The notes under the pieces are model-generated. The model was not told where the DNA came from, searched no databases, and saw only the letters and a list, made by a program, of their open reading frames with translations. Positions 52,779 to 61,661 of a stretch of 64,000 nt of DNA are shown in pieces; within the stretch, counting starts at the first letter, position 1; the number at the start of each line of letters is the position of its first letter. Made by a program: the position numbers and the translations under genes. This stretch comes from Chryseobacterium gleum (GTDB lineage Bacteria > Bacteroidota > Bacteroidia > Flavobacteriales_D > Crocinitomicaceae). The stretch covers positions 124,001-188,000 of the forward strand of contig CAMAXI010000004.1 of NCBI GenBank assembly GCA_945862165.1, read 5' to 3'.

Positions 52779-53360
52779 TTACGATTTCTTCACGTATTGC
52801 GTAAGTATAACAATCTGCTGATCATTCACCCTTCCTTCAATATGTTCCGGGTTGTCGTGTACTAATGAAATATTTCTTACTGCAGTTCCTCGTTTTGCAG
52901 TAAATCCACCCCCTTTTACGTTTAAGTCTTTTATTAACACAACTGAATCACCCATGGTTAAAGGAACACCATTGCAATCTTTATGTATTTGAACATCTTC
53001 TTTATCTTCGCCTTCGCCAGTAGCTTTCGCCCAATTTAAGGTTTCCTCTTCCAAATAAAGCATGTCTAATAAATCTTGAGGCCAACCTTCTGCACGTAAA
53101 CGTTGCAACATTCTCCAAGCCATAACTTGTACTGCAGGAACTTCACTCCACATACTATCATTTAAACATCTCCAGTGGTTTGCGTCCGCTGTTTCAGGAT
53201 TTTCTATTTGGGTATGACATGTTTCACAAATGAAAATATAATCATCTAAACGACCGTTATTTGGAGCTGGAGCAACCTCGTAAGACTTTAATTCGTTTGG
53301 AGATGTGCATAATTCACAGGTAGAATTACTTCGTGTGTTTAGTTCTTTTTCAAATGCCAT
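52779..53360 (-). CDS. PhnA domain protein
   Basis: The 193-residue protein has an N-terminal zinc-ribbon pair (CELCTSPNELKSYEVAP and FICETCHTQI, residues 14-48) of the kind seen in longer PhnA proteins, a helical middle (WRMLQRLRAEGWPQDLLDMLY) and a C-terminal PhnA domain. The last has CNGVPLTMGDSVVLIKDLNVKGG near 130 and KRGTAVRNISLVHDNPEHIEGRVNDQQIVI near 155. Despite the name, the family is not a proven phosphonate enzyme. It is monocistronic. Confidence 0.87.
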   Translation of the reverse strand: MAFEKELNTRSNSTCELCTSPNELKSYEVAPAPNNGRLDDYIFICETCHTQIENPETADANHWRCLNDSMWSEVPAVQVMAWRMLQRLRAEGWPQDLLDMLYLEEETLNWAKATGEGEDKEDVQIHKDCNGVPLTMGDSVVLIKDLNVKGGGFTAKRGTAVRNISLVHDNPEHIEGRVNDQQIVILTQYVKKS

Positions 53361-53487
53361 TTTAGTAATATTTTAATTGGGGTAAATGTAGGTAAAAATC
53401 TACGACATTTGAAGGGTAATTACGGTTGTGTGATTAGAAATAAAACGTAATTTTAACTAATTATTGTTTAATCTTTTTTTGTAGTAT

Positions 53488-53874
53488 ATGAAAATTAATT
53501 TTTTGCTCATTTTACCTTTTTTACTTTTTTCCTTTGCGAAAGATGCACCGAATCATAAAGGCATAGGAAATGTTACGGTAGTAAAAGCATATTCTCAAAA
53601 TGTGTTAGGGAAAAACGTAGGTTATTATGTGGTGTTTAAAAACAATTCCACGAGTGATGTGGATGCATTGAAATGGAAGGCCTTATTTTACGATAATTTC
53701 GATGAATACAAAGGAGAATCTGAAGGTTCATGGAGTTCTGGTAATTTTATTTCTCCTATTAAAAGTGGGAAAACAACGGAAGATTTAGAAACTGCATGGA
53801 TTAAAGATGCTTCTAAAGTGGTTATTAAGATTAAGAAAGTACATTTTGTAAACGGAAAAACTGTTGGTAATTAA
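53488..53874 (+). CDS. Hypothetical secreted protein
   Basis: The 128-residue protein has a signal peptide (MKINFLLILPFLLFSFAKDA) and a beta-rich body. It includes NVTVVKAYSQNVLGKNVGYYVVFKNNSTSDVDALKWKALFYDNF, written here only as a pattern of strands with an Asn/Ser-rich turn. It looks like a small immunoglobulin-like or FN3-like domain (a FxxxK-type tail). No known family. It is followed by a strong bidirectional terminator at 53898. Confidence 0.6.
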   Translation: MKINFLLILPFLLFSFAKDAPNHKGIGNVTVVKAYSQNVLGKNVGYYVVFKNNSTSDVDALKWKALFYDNFDEYKGESEGSWSSGNFISPIKSGKTTEDLETAWIKDASKVVIKIKKVHFVNGKTVGN

Positions 53875-53897
53875 AAAATAAGTAAATTCTTAAACAT

Positions 53898-53935
53898 AAA
53901 AAAACTCGATTTCATTTTTGAAATCGAGTTTTTTT
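53898..53935 (+). terminator. Bidirectional terminator between convergent genes
   Basis: AAAAAAACTCGATTTCA pairs perfectly with TGAAATCGAGTTTTTTT around a short T loop. The T tract follows on both strands, so it ends the + strand gene at 53874 and the minus-strand gene at 53973. Confidence 0.9.
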
Positions 53936-53972
53936 ATGGAAATATTAAAATAGAATATCTTCCGTAAAACGC

Positions 53973-54995
53973 TTAAAATAAAAAACGGATACCTAATCCT
54001 ATAAAAGAAGATTGATTACCGTTAAAGTTAATATCTTTTATTTTAACACTTGCTAATCCTGCTGGATCTACTAAACTTTCATTCGTGTGTGCGATATTTA
54101 AAAGCCCTAAATTTGTATGGAATTTACCTACGAGGTGAACGTTTTTAGTTAATTTAAAATCTAATCCAGTTCCTACTCGCAATCCGATATTACTTACACT
54201 CGAAATTGTGTAAAATGCACTAGCTTTCGCATCATTTTCAAAGGAATATAAGGAATAATTTAGACCTCCTAATATTCTAAACATTAAACGAGGAGATACA
54301 GGGAATTCTTTAAACGCACCTAAGGATGCATTCATTTGTGTTAATTCTCCTGAATCAAAAGTTACTGCTTTAGTAGTATCAATGTTTGTCAATACATCAC
54401 CTTTAACACTTTTTGGACCGCTATTAGATTCCGCTCCTATATATATTCTAAAACTTGGATTTGCTGCCAAGGGGAAATCAAGTTGTAATCCATTATAGTT
54501 ACCTGTTACTAATTCCAAGCCAATTTTATTTTGTATTTCATCTACAGAATTAAAATATTCTAAACGAACTTGATTTTTAGTTAGATTTTCATACTGTGAA
54601 ATTGATTTTGGTAAGCTATCAACTTGGTATATTTTTTTGTAGGTTGCAGGTAATCCTGTTAGTTTTATTTCAATTATAGTTAATTTTTTATTTTCAATCG
54701 TTTTAGTTGTTGTGAAAATAGGATCTACTACATAATCACATTTATGCGTTTCTAAAAATAATTGCATTGCATTACTTTTTAAATCCGTCATTGCTAAATT
54801 TACAGGTGCTTTGTAAACTACAGCTTTTCTTTCTGTAACAACATCGATATCTGCAAGTAATGGTCTCATGACTAATCCTGTTTTCGAAGCTTCTAAGTTG
54901 TTTTCTCTCATATTAGTTTTTTTTACTAATAATTTTGAAGGAGCACAAGCAAATAGTCCAATACTAAGTGTTGCTAATAGTAATTTGTTTTTCAT
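53973..54995 (-). CDS. Lipoprotein with C-terminal beta-barrel-like region
   Basis: The 340-residue protein has a lipobox (LFACAPS, Cys about 17). The middle (residues 35-125) is helical/strand mixed (DLKSNAMQLFLETHKCDYVVDPIF). The C-terminal half has repeated amphipathic strands ending FIGLGIRFLF, the last-strand pattern of outer-membrane barrels. It may be an outer-membrane lipoprotein with a barrel-like domain. No named family recognised. It shares the terminator at 53898 with the convergent gene. Confidence 0.65.
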   Translation of the reverse strand: MKNKLLLATLSIGLFACAPSKLLVKKTNMRENNLEASKTGLVMRPLLADIDVVTERKAVVYKAPVNLAMTDLKSNAMQLFLETHKCDYVVDPIFTTTKTIENKKLTIIEIKLTGLPATYKKIYQVDSLPKSISQYENLTKNQVRLEYFNSVDEIQNKIGLELVTGNYNGLQLDFPLAANPSFRIYIGAESNSGPKSVKGDVLTNIDTTKAVTFDSGELTQMNASLGAFKEFPVSPRLMFRILGGLNYSLYSFENDAKASAFYTISSVSNIGLRVGTGLDFKLTKNVHLVGKFHTNLGLLNIAHTNESLVDPAGLASVKIKDINFNGNQSSFIGLGIRFLF

Positions 54996-55124
54996 TTTAA
55001 AATAGTTTATTAAATTATACGTAAAATTAATTATACCTACTGAAATATAAGTTCATTTTAAAGAAAATAAATACGGATTTCAACTATTTAAATAAATAAA
55101 ATTAATTACGTAATTTTTTTACGC

Positions 55125-55562
55125 TTATTTTTTGTTGATATTGATGACAATTGATTCGTTTTTGTCCAAAACAGAGACGAAAGGAGTAATAACATTATCG
55201 TCAATAAAAATAATATTTACTGTATTTTTCCCCTCGCTACCAGTAGAGATAGCAGAAAATTTTAATTTGGCGCTTTCTACCTCGGAAAATGGTAGCTCAA
55301 TCAATGTTTTCTTGTTCTTTATCACAAAATTTTCCAATATAGGTTGATTGTCATAAAAGATGGTTATAATGTCGTTGTCTTCATTAGAACCATCCCAAAT
55401 AAATAAGGATATCGTATTTGATTTCCATCCCAATTTTATAAAATTTTTGGATGTAATTGTTTTGTAATTAATAAGTTGGCTTATATTTGGGTCGATCGTT
55501 TGGTTTACTTGCGTAAAACTTAAAATTGGGAAAAATAAAAAAATAAGAAGCGTTTTACTCAT
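55125..55562 (-). CDS. Hypothetical exported protein
   Basis: The 145-residue protein has a signal peptide (MSKTLLIFLFFPILSFTQ) and a strand-rich mature domain with SNTISLFIWDGSNEDNDIITIFYDNQ and KLKFSAISTGSEGKN. The pattern is reminiscent of an Ig-like/jelly-roll exported domain, ending VININKK. It is monocistronic, with about 130 bases of AT-rich leader before the lipoprotein gene. Function unknown. Confidence 0.55.
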   Translation of the reverse strand: MSKTLLIFLFFPILSFTQVNQTIDPNISQLINYKTITSKNFIKLGWKSNTISLFIWDGSNEDNDIITIFYDNQPILENFVIKNKKTLIELPFSEVESAKLKFSAISTGSEGKNTVNIIFIDDNVITPFVSVLDKNESIVININKK

Positions 55563-55658
55563 AATAACATAATTGTTTTATGTATTTTAAATTTTAATAC
55601 ATAAGGTAATACAAAGGTATAAAAGACTTTAGAAACTAATTCTATTAGTTAGTATCTT

Positions 55659-57089
55659 TTAATAAGTAAATGTAGAAACAGCACCTCTTATTTTCTCAAT
55701 ATATACATCTGAAACTTGTTTCAAGATACCAATTTTAGGATCTTTTCCTTGAATACGAATCATTGATCCGTCGTTATTTACAGAAATTTTAATCCAAGAA
55801 ATTGCTTCTAAAAATGGATATGTATCAACTAGTGCTCGTTGTCTCACGTTAAAGTCATTCAGATCCATAAAAAAATCAATGCCATGTGTTCCAAAATCTT
55901 TTGCAAAGTTAGGGATAAGTAATTTTTGGTACTTAGAAACATGATTTTTACCAATACCAACAATTTCCTTTTCATTTATTTTTAAATGGTAGAGCGGATT
56001 AGCAGAAAAAAAGGATTGTGTCAGATTGGAAATTGATTTTCCTGCGTCACCTAGCGTTACATGAAAGCTGTGACTATTACTTTCCACAAAATATATAAGT
56101 GCTAATCGACCTCCGAGTAAGTTGGTAACGGGTCTATTCCCCAAAGCCATCATCCCTAAAGCAATATTTCCATGGATTTCACCAATTTGATCGAAAAAAT
56201 CAGGAATGAAATCCTCAACTAAAGTTTGAATTTTTAGTGGATTAAACTGTAAAGACATGCCTAATGTTGCTTTTCCAAGTGATAAGGTAGAAAGGTTATT
56301 TGCTGTAGATTTTTCAAAAAACAAACGATTTTTTAAAGCTCTTGAAAAATGATGTTTGGTATTTATACTAATACCTCCGGATTCAAAGGTTAAAGTGGAA
56401 GATAACTTTGCCGATTTAAGTAGTGATTCGATTTCCTTCTGTTTGAGATCGTCTAAATGAATATTGATGTTATTAGCGTAAAGCTGGTAAATGTTTTCCA
56501 GGTGTGTTGTCCACTGAATTGCTTGTTTGTTATCGTGTTTTAGTAATTCTGTACGGGTAACTTCACTCTTGTTTAATTGTTTGAAAAGCTTATAGAAATG
56601 ATCTGCGGAAATTTCACCTTGTTCTTGATAATGAATGATAAGTATATCATCTTGTATTCCAACACTATAGTTTGGCCCGATGGCATAATCTAAATTGTTA
56701 GTGTGTTCCAATAATAAACCAAGCGATGCAATTTTTTTTTCCATAGATTCCTTGTTTTTTATACTCGCAAATACATTGAAAACTGAAGGGATCCCTGTTT
56801 TATTTAATAAGCCTTCAACGGAAAAATAAATACCTGAATCGAGATAAATACTTTGATTAAATGCTTTTATTTCGGAAGAAATAAGTGTATTTATTTTGGG
56901 TATGTGTTGATAGTCCGCATTTTCCAAAATAGTATTCAAATATACTTTTCCGGAAAAAATAACCGCTTGATTTTGATTAGAATATACAGAGAATTTTTCG
57001 CGTAAACTGTGCTTCTTTTTTTCGTCCTTGCAGGAAGTCAACAAAGCAATGGAAAATAGTATGAGAAGACTTAGTGGAATTAATCGCAT
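55659..57089 (-). CDS. Large lipoprotein of unknown function
   Basis: I prefer the ATG at 57089 (MRLIPLSLLILFSIALLTSC, lipobox LTSC) over the upstream ATG at 57107; both keep the signal. The 476-residue mature region has repeated strand-helix units (ISSEIKAFNQSIYLDSGIYF, LAIGPNYSVG-like segments and SLGKATLGMSLQF) like DUF4836-type lipoproteins of Bacteroidota. That relation is by resemblance only. It is divergent from the hypothetical gene at 57156. Confidence 0.6.
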   Translation of the reverse strand: MRLIPLSLLILFSIALLTSCKDEKKKHSLREKFSVYSNQNQAVIFSGKVYLNTILENADYQHIPKINTLISSEIKAFNQSIYLDSGIYFSVEGLLNKTGIPSVFNVFASIKNKESMEKKIASLGLLLEHTNNLDYAIGPNYSVGIQDDILIIHYQEQGEISADHFYKLFKQLNKSEVTRTELLKHDNKQAIQWTTHLENIYQLYANNINIHLDDLKQKEIESLLKSAKLSSTLTFESGGISINTKHHFSRALKNRLFFEKSTANNLSTLSLGKATLGMSLQFNPLKIQTLVEDFIPDFFDQIGEIHGNIALGMMALGNRPVTNLLGGRLALIYFVESNSHSFHVTLGDAGKSISNLTQSFFSANPLYHLKINEKEIVGIGKNHVSKYQKLLIPNFAKDFGTHGIDFFMDLNDFNVRQRALVDTYPFLEAISWIKISVNNDGSMIRIQGKDPKIGILKQVSDVYIEKIRGAVSTFTY

Positions 57090-57155
57090 TGAGGTTCGAT
57101 TTATCAATATTAATTACGAATTTTGCTTGTAAATTTAGTTAGAAAAACAAACGAT

Positions 57156-57722
57156 ATGCACGCCATCGAACCCTTTTATTTGTGGAGAGATTTTTACATT
57201 GCCTCGGAAGATGTAGCATCTCCTTTTTATGGAAGGGATTATAGTGAGTTTACTTATACGGATCAAATTTATAATTTTTACATCCACCCACAGTGGGACT
57301 CCATCGGTTCTCCAACCATGTTTATCAAAATTTTGTATATCGATTACGACGAATCTTTTGCTGTAATTGAAATGATTGGTGAATGGAATGATGCGATCGA
57401 AAATGATATTATGACATTAAAACGAGATATCATTGAACCTATCATGGAACATGGGATTAATAAGTTTATCCTCATTGGGGAAAATATTTTAAATTTTCAT
57501 TATTCCGACGATTGTTATTACGAAGAATGGTTTGATGAGGTTGAAGATGGCTGGATAGCCCTAGTTAATTTTCACGAACACGTCATCAAAGAATTTGAAA
57601 AAATACACATAGATAGTTATTTCGTTATGGGAGGTGAATTAGAAGAAGAAGATTGGCGTACCTTGCAACCCTATGATTTTTATGTGAAAATTTCCGAATA
57701 TGTCCAAAAACGATTATCGTAA
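57156..57722 (+). CDS. Hypothetical acidic protein
   Basis: ATG at 57156 (MHAIEPFYLWRDFYIASEDV) gives 188 residues; the longer frame uses TTG at 57123. The protein is soluble and acidic, with FYGRDYSEFTY near 26, PQWDSIGSPTMFIKILYIDY near 47 and NILNFHYSDDCYYEEWFDEV near 117. No signal peptide is seen. It lies directly upstream of the NtrC-type regulator on the same strand, separated by 126 bases with a GAGACACAA hairpin, so co-transcription is uncertain. Conserved in related genomes, I believe, but its role is unknown. Confidence 0.65.
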   Translation: MHAIEPFYLWRDFYIASEDVASPFYGRDYSEFTYTDQIYNFYIHPQWDSIGSPTMFIKILYIDYDESFAVIEMIGEWNDAIENDIMTLKRDIIEPIMEHGINKFILIGENILNFHYSDDCYYEEWFDEVEDGWIALVNFHEHVIKEFEKIHIDSYFVMGGELEEEDWRTLQPYDFYVKISEYVQKRLS

Positions 57723-57739
57723 CGTCACAATGCATCGTA

Positions 57740-57815
57740 GAGACACAATGCTTTGTGTCTCCCTAATTGCGGTAAAACCACAACAAAACAACGTAAGGAT
57801 GTTGCATTGCAACAT
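57740..57815. repeat. Hairpin repeats after the 57156 gene
   Basis: GAGACACAA pairs with TTGTGTCTC around TGCT at 57740-57761, a variant of the GAGACGC palindrome at 29437-29480. A second palindrome, ATGTTGC-ATT-GCAACAT, is at 57799-57815. They lie between the stop at 57722 and the regulator start at 57849. Confidence 0.7.
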
Positions 57816-57848
57816 TCATATTTTTATAAAATAAAAATATAGATAGAG

Positions 57849-59018
57849 ATGAAAAAAATCCTAATCATCGATGACGAACGTAGCATACGTCGCGCCCTTC
57901 GCGAAATCCTTGAATTCGAAGAATACGATGTGTTCGAAGCAGAAAACGGTCGTGAAGGACTTGATTTGCTGAAGGCGAATCAATACGATCTAGTATTCTG
58001 TGATATTAAAATGCCTCTCCTCGATGGTATGGAAGTGTTAGAAGCAGTCAAAAAAACAGAAAACGAAACTCCGTTTATCATGATTAGCGGACACGGAACC
58101 ATTGAAACGGCTGTAGAAGCAATACGTAAAGGAGCTTTTGATTTTATTGAGAAACCATTGGATTTAAATCGCATTTTAGTCACCTTGCGCAATGCAAAAG
58201 AACGTGTTTCCTTCGTGGAACAAACTACGGTGTTGAAATCCACCATCAAAAAAATCAAAGGTTCTACAATCATTGGAGAATCGGAAGGCATACGTCGTAT
58301 CAAAGAAATGATGGAGAAAGTGGCTCCATCCGATGCACGTGTTTTAATTACAGGAAGTAATGGAACAGGGAAGGAGTTGGTTGCGCGAGGACTACACGAA
58401 CTTTCTAACCGAGTAAAAATGCCATTTATCGAGGTAAATTGTGCCGCTATTCCATCCGAATTGATCGAAAGCGAATTATTTGGTCACGAAAAAGGTGCGT
58501 TTACATCTGCCGTAAAAGACAAAAAAGGGAAGTTCGAACTAGCACAAGGTGGAACGATATTCTTAGACGAAATCGGGGATATGAGTTTGGCTGCGCAAGC
58601 GAAAGTATTACGTGCCCTTCAAGAAAATGTGATCCAACGTGTAGGAAGTGAAAAAGATACGAAAATTGATTGTCGTGTACTTGCTGCTACAAACAAAGAT
58701 TTACGCAAAGAAATAGAAGCAGGAAGATTTCGGGAAGATTTATTTCACCGAATAGCAATTATTCTAATACATGTTCCAGCACTCAATGATCGCAGGGAGG
58801 ACATTCCGTTATTAGCAGAACATTTTTTAACCGTGGTTTGTAATGATCATGGTATCGCCCGAAAAGCATTTGATGAAAAAGCCATTAAAGCACTTACGGC
58901 CATTAATTGGACTGGAAACATCCGTGAATTACGCAATGTGATTGAGCGTTTAGTAATACTCGCCGGAGATGTAATTACGGAACAAGATGTAAACTTATTT
59001 GCAAATCCGAAGGGATAA
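57849..59018 (+). CDS. NtrC-type sigma-54 response regulator without C-terminal HTH
   Basis: The 389-residue protein has a receiver domain (1-120; IIDDERSIRRAL, phosphoacceptor Asp in FCDIKMPLLDG near 54) and an AAA+ sigma-54 domain (about 140-375). Walker A is GSNGTGKE, the L1 loop reads ELFGHEKGAFTSAVKDKKG (GAFTSA in place of GAFTGA), and Walker B is GGTIFLDEIGDM. It ends shortly after the AAA+ lid (LVILAGDVITEQDVNLFANPKG) with no Fis-type helix-turn-helix. It may act from solution without a specific enhancer. Its sensor kinase is not in the window. Confidence 0.9.
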   Translation: MKKILIIDDERSIRRALREILEFEEYDVFEAENGREGLDLLKANQYDLVFCDIKMPLLDGMEVLEAVKKTENETPFIMISGHGTIETAVEAIRKGAFDFIEKPLDLNRILVTLRNAKERVSFVEQTTVLKSTIKKIKGSTIIGESEGIRRIKEMMEKVAPSDARVLITGSNGTGKELVARGLHELSNRVKMPFIEVNCAAIPSELIESELFGHEKGAFTSAVKDKKGKFELAQGGTIFLDEIGDMSLAAQAKVLRALQENVIQRVGSEKDTKIDCRVLAATNKDLRKEIEAGRFREDLFHRIAIILIHVPALNDRREDIPLLAEHFLTVVCNDHGIARKAFDEKAIKALTAINWTGNIRELRNVIERLVILAGDVITEQDVNLFANPKG

Positions 59019-59029
59019 AAGTTTGGGTT

Positions 59030-59791
59030 TTACTTCCCCCCTTTCAAAACACTTCCAAACACCTTCGTTACTGTTGTAGTAGCAAGGGATGTAACGTTGT
59101 TTACAGCTCCTGCAGGATCCTTACGGATCTTATTTTCTTCAATTTCCACTAATTTAAATAATCCAGAAATTGCACGTTCAGTAACGTATGCATTTAAATC
59201 TGGATTGATGTTTTTACCACCTCTGAATACATTTACTTTGTTGTAATTTGTAGCAAGTGGATCCCAATATTTGGTTAGTTCAACTGTTTGAATTGCTTTG
59301 TCTACTTCTGGTCTAAAAGCAGTTTTTAGTTCATTGGTGGTATTGTTTTGTAAAAAGCGTGTCGCAGAACCATTACCGCCGTTTAAAATTGCTATTCCGT
59401 CTGAAATGTTCATGTTTTTGATAGCAGTTAAAAAGATAGGAAGCGCTTTTTTGGTTGCTTCTTCCGCAGCACGATTTAAGGTAGTTTCAAAACGCTCAAC
59501 TTGACTTTTCATTTTTAATTTGATAGCAGCATCTTTTACCTTCTTAGCATCCTCAGGAAATGGTAACTTGATGAGCGGATTCTTCCAAAAACCATCCAAA
59601 GCAGAACTTTGTTTCACAGAATTTTCAATACTAATGTTTAGTGCATCTTTTAATCCTTGAATAATCTCTTCTTTCGAAAGTAATGGATTTACTGAAATTT
59701 TCGTAGGATTAGTTGTAAACGAACTTAAAGTCGAAATAGCAGTTGTTACAAATGTTCCTACAAGTAAGAGGGATAGAATATTTTTTTTCAT
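59030..59791 (-). CDS. DUF4197 family secreted protein
   Basis: ATG at 59791 (MKKNILSLLLVGTFVTTAIS) gives 253 residues with a signal peptide; the longer frame starts with TTG. The mature protein has the DUF4197 pattern: LSKEEIIQGLKDALNISIENSV, IKLPFPEDAKKVKDAAIK near 70, NMNISDGIAILNGGNGSATRFLQ near 130-152, and LFKLVEIEENKIRKDPA near 215. Family function is unknown; it is periplasmic or outer-membrane associated. It converges on the regulator gene, with 11 bases between stops. Confidence 0.9.
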   Translation of the reverse strand: MKKNILSLLLVGTFVTTAISTLSSFTTNPTKISVNPLLSKEEIIQGLKDALNISIENSVKQSSALDGFWKNPLIKLPFPEDAKKVKDAAIKLKMKSQVERFETTLNRAAEEATKKALPIFLTAIKNMNISDGIAILNGGNGSATRFLQNNTTNELKTAFRPEVDKAIQTVELTKYWDPLATNYNKVNVFRGGKNINPDLNAYVTERAISGLFKLVEIEENKIRKDPAGAVNNVTSLATTTVTKVFGSVLKGGK

Positions 59792-59853
59792 GAATTCAGA
59801 TTTGGTATTCAAACTTACAATAAATTTATAGAAAAATAGTTTTATTAAAACGT

Positions 59854-61098
59854 ATGGTAGCAGAACTTATTTCTATTGGCGATGAATTGTTAATAGGACA
59901 AACAATCAATACAAATGCTTCTTGGTTGGGAAGCGAATTGGCATTACAAGGAATTCAAGTTAAATGGGGCACAACCATTTCAGACGATAAAGCAGATATC
60001 TTGTCAACGGTCGATCAAGCCTTAAAACGTTCGCAACTAGTTATAATTACTGGTGGACTAGGTCCTACCAAAGACGATATAACGAAACATACTTTAGTAG
60101 AATATTTCGATACGGAATTAGTGATTGACCCTACAGTACTTGGGAAAATTCAAGAATATTTCCGGTTACGTGGGCGCGAGATGTTAGAAGTCAATACCAT
60201 GCAAGCAGCCTTGCCAAAATCTTGTACAATAATTCCAAATAATCACGGAACCGCTTCTGGAATGTGGTTTGAGAAAAATGGGTCCGTTTTAGTTAGTTTA
60301 CCTGGAGTTCCTTATGAGATGAAAGGACTAATGAAAGATTTTTTATTAGAAAAGATTCAAAATCATTTCCAAACCAAAGCACTTTACCATAAAACAATAT
60401 TAACAACGGGTATAGGAGAGTCTTTTTTAGCAGAAACGATGGGGGAGTGGGAGAGTCGTATTCGAGCATTAGGGCTAGGATTGGCTTATCTGCCTTCTCC
60501 AGGATTGGTTAAATTAAGGATTTCTTCCTACCGAGGGAAAATAGATGCTCCGGTAATTCAAGGTTTTTTTGAAGAGATTGAAGAAAAATTACCACAACAT
60601 GTATTTGGATACGAAAATGACACATTACCGGAAGTGATAGGCAAACTTTTAATGCAAGAAGGAAAAAATGTTGGAACAGTAGAAAGTTGTACTGGTGGAG
60701 GTGTTGCCAATGCAATTGTCTCTGTTCCTGGGTCAAGTGCTTATTTCCAAGGGAATTTAACAACGTATTCTTACGAACTCAAAACGAAATTAGCAGGTGT
60801 AAAAGCGGAAACCTTAGCTAAATTTGGTGCGGTAAGTGAAGAAACAGTGGCTGAAATGGCAATTGGTGGAAGAGAAAAATTAGGGGTAGATTACTGTATT
60901 TCCATCTCCGGAGTAGCTGGTCCAGATGGAGGCACGCCAGAAAAACCAGTCGGAACTGTTTGGATGGCAGTAGCTTTAGAAGGAGATTGTATTACTAAAA
61001 AAATAAATTTAGGAGATAATCGCGAAAGAAACATACAAATGACTATATTTGCATCTCTGAATATGCTTCGAAATGTATTATTAACAAAACGAAGTTAA
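59854..61098 (+). CDS. cinA: CinA family protein (competence/damage inducible)
   Basis: The 414-residue protein has an N-terminal MoCF-like COG1058 domain (ELISIGDELLIGQTINTNA, TGGLGPTKDD near 69, and LPGVPYEMK near 151) and a C-terminal NMN deamidase-like domain (VESCTGGGVANAIVSVPGSSAYFQG near 275, VSGVAGPDGGTPEKPVGTVW near 355). CinA proteins act on nucleotide and nicotinamide metabolites such as NMN and ADP-ribose. Order and length match full-size CinA. It is divergent from the DUF4197 gene and precedes the rpmB operon by 82 bases. Confidence 0.94.
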   Translation: MVAELISIGDELLIGQTINTNASWLGSELALQGIQVKWGTTISDDKADILSTVDQALKRSQLVIITGGLGPTKDDITKHTLVEYFDTELVIDPTVLGKIQEYFRLRGREMLEVNTMQAALPKSCTIIPNNHGTASGMWFEKNGSVLVSLPGVPYEMKGLMKDFLLEKIQNHFQTKALYHKTILTTGIGESFLAETMGEWESRIRALGLGLAYLPSPGLVKLRISSYRGKIDAPVIQGFFEEIEEKLPQHVFGYENDTLPEVIGKLLMQEGKNVGTVESCTGGGVANAIVSVPGSSAYFQGNLTTYSYELKTKLAGVKAETLAKFGAVSEETVAEMAIGGREKLGVDYCISISGVAGPDGGTPEKPVGTVWMAVALEGDCITKKINLGDNRERNIQMTIFASLNMLRNVLLTKRS

Positions 61099-61113
61099 AA
61101 AACAGAAAAATAG

Positions 61114-61144
61114 TTGTGTATTTAGAAAATAATTACTTTCTTTG
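61114..61144 (+). promoter_or_regulatory. Promoter of the rpmB-rpmG-DUF4295 operon
   Basis: TTG (61114-61116) and a -7 region TACTTTCTTTG (61134-61144) are about 20 bases apart in the best alignment, near the Bacteroidota consensus. It lies 36 bases upstream of the rpmB ATG, leaving a short leader. Confidence 0.45.
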
Positions 61145-61180
61145 CACCCGCTTTTAGATTTTTAGTTAAATATATATAAG

Positions 61181-61417
61181 ATGTCACGAGTTTGTCAATT
61201 AACAGGTAAGTCAGTAATGGTTGGGAACAATGTTTCTCACTCAAACAGAAAAACAAAACGTAAGTTTTTCCCGAACTTAGTTACGAAAAAGTTCTTTCTT
61301 CCAGAAGAGGACAAATTTGTAACATTGAAAATTTCAACTTCAGCGTTGAGAACAATTAACAAAAAAGGGATCACAGAGGTTGTTAAAGAAGCTCGTGAAA
61401 AAGGATATCTAAAATAA
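61181..61417 (+). CDS. rpmB: 50S ribosomal protein L28
   Basis: The 78-residue basic protein has the bL28 signature: [20 protein letters not shown] at the start, [11 protein letters not shown] near 22, and the C-terminal [20 protein letters not shown]. It binds 23S rRNA near the tRNA exit region of the large subunit. It begins the rpmB-rpmG-DUF4295 operon; rpmG starts 46 bases later. Start choice is fixed by the conserved N-terminus. Confidence 0.97.
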   Translation: MSRVCQLTGKSVMVGNNVSHSNRKTKRKFFPNLVTKKFFLPEEDKFVTLKISTSALRTINKKGITEVVKEAREKGYLK

Positions 61418-61463
61418 AACTACTTCGACCCATTGTGAAATGGCAGAATAAAAAGTAAAAAAA

Positions 61464-61652
61464 ATGGCAAAGAAAGCAAAAGGTAATAGAATCCAAGTTA
61501 TTCTAGAATGTACAGAGCATAAAGCTACAGGTGTTGCTGGAACATCTCGTTACATCACGACTAAAAATCGTAAAAATACTCCAGAGAGATTAGAGATCAG
61601 AAAATACAATCCGATCTTACGTAAATATACTGTTCATAAAGAAATTAAATAA
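61464..61652 (+). CDS. rpmG: 50S ribosomal protein L33
   Basis: The 62-residue protein matches bL33: [40 protein letters not shown] near 26-45, and a C-terminal [11 protein letters not shown]. It lacks the CxxC pairs of zinc-binding L33 (only one Cys at position 16), so it is the zinc-independent type. It lies between rpmB and the DUF4295 gene, nine bases before the latter. Confidence 0.96.
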   Translation: MAKKAKGNRIQVILECTEHKATGVAGTSRYITTKNRKNTPERLEIRKYNPILRKYTVHKEIK

Positions 61653-61661
61653 TAATCTGAC

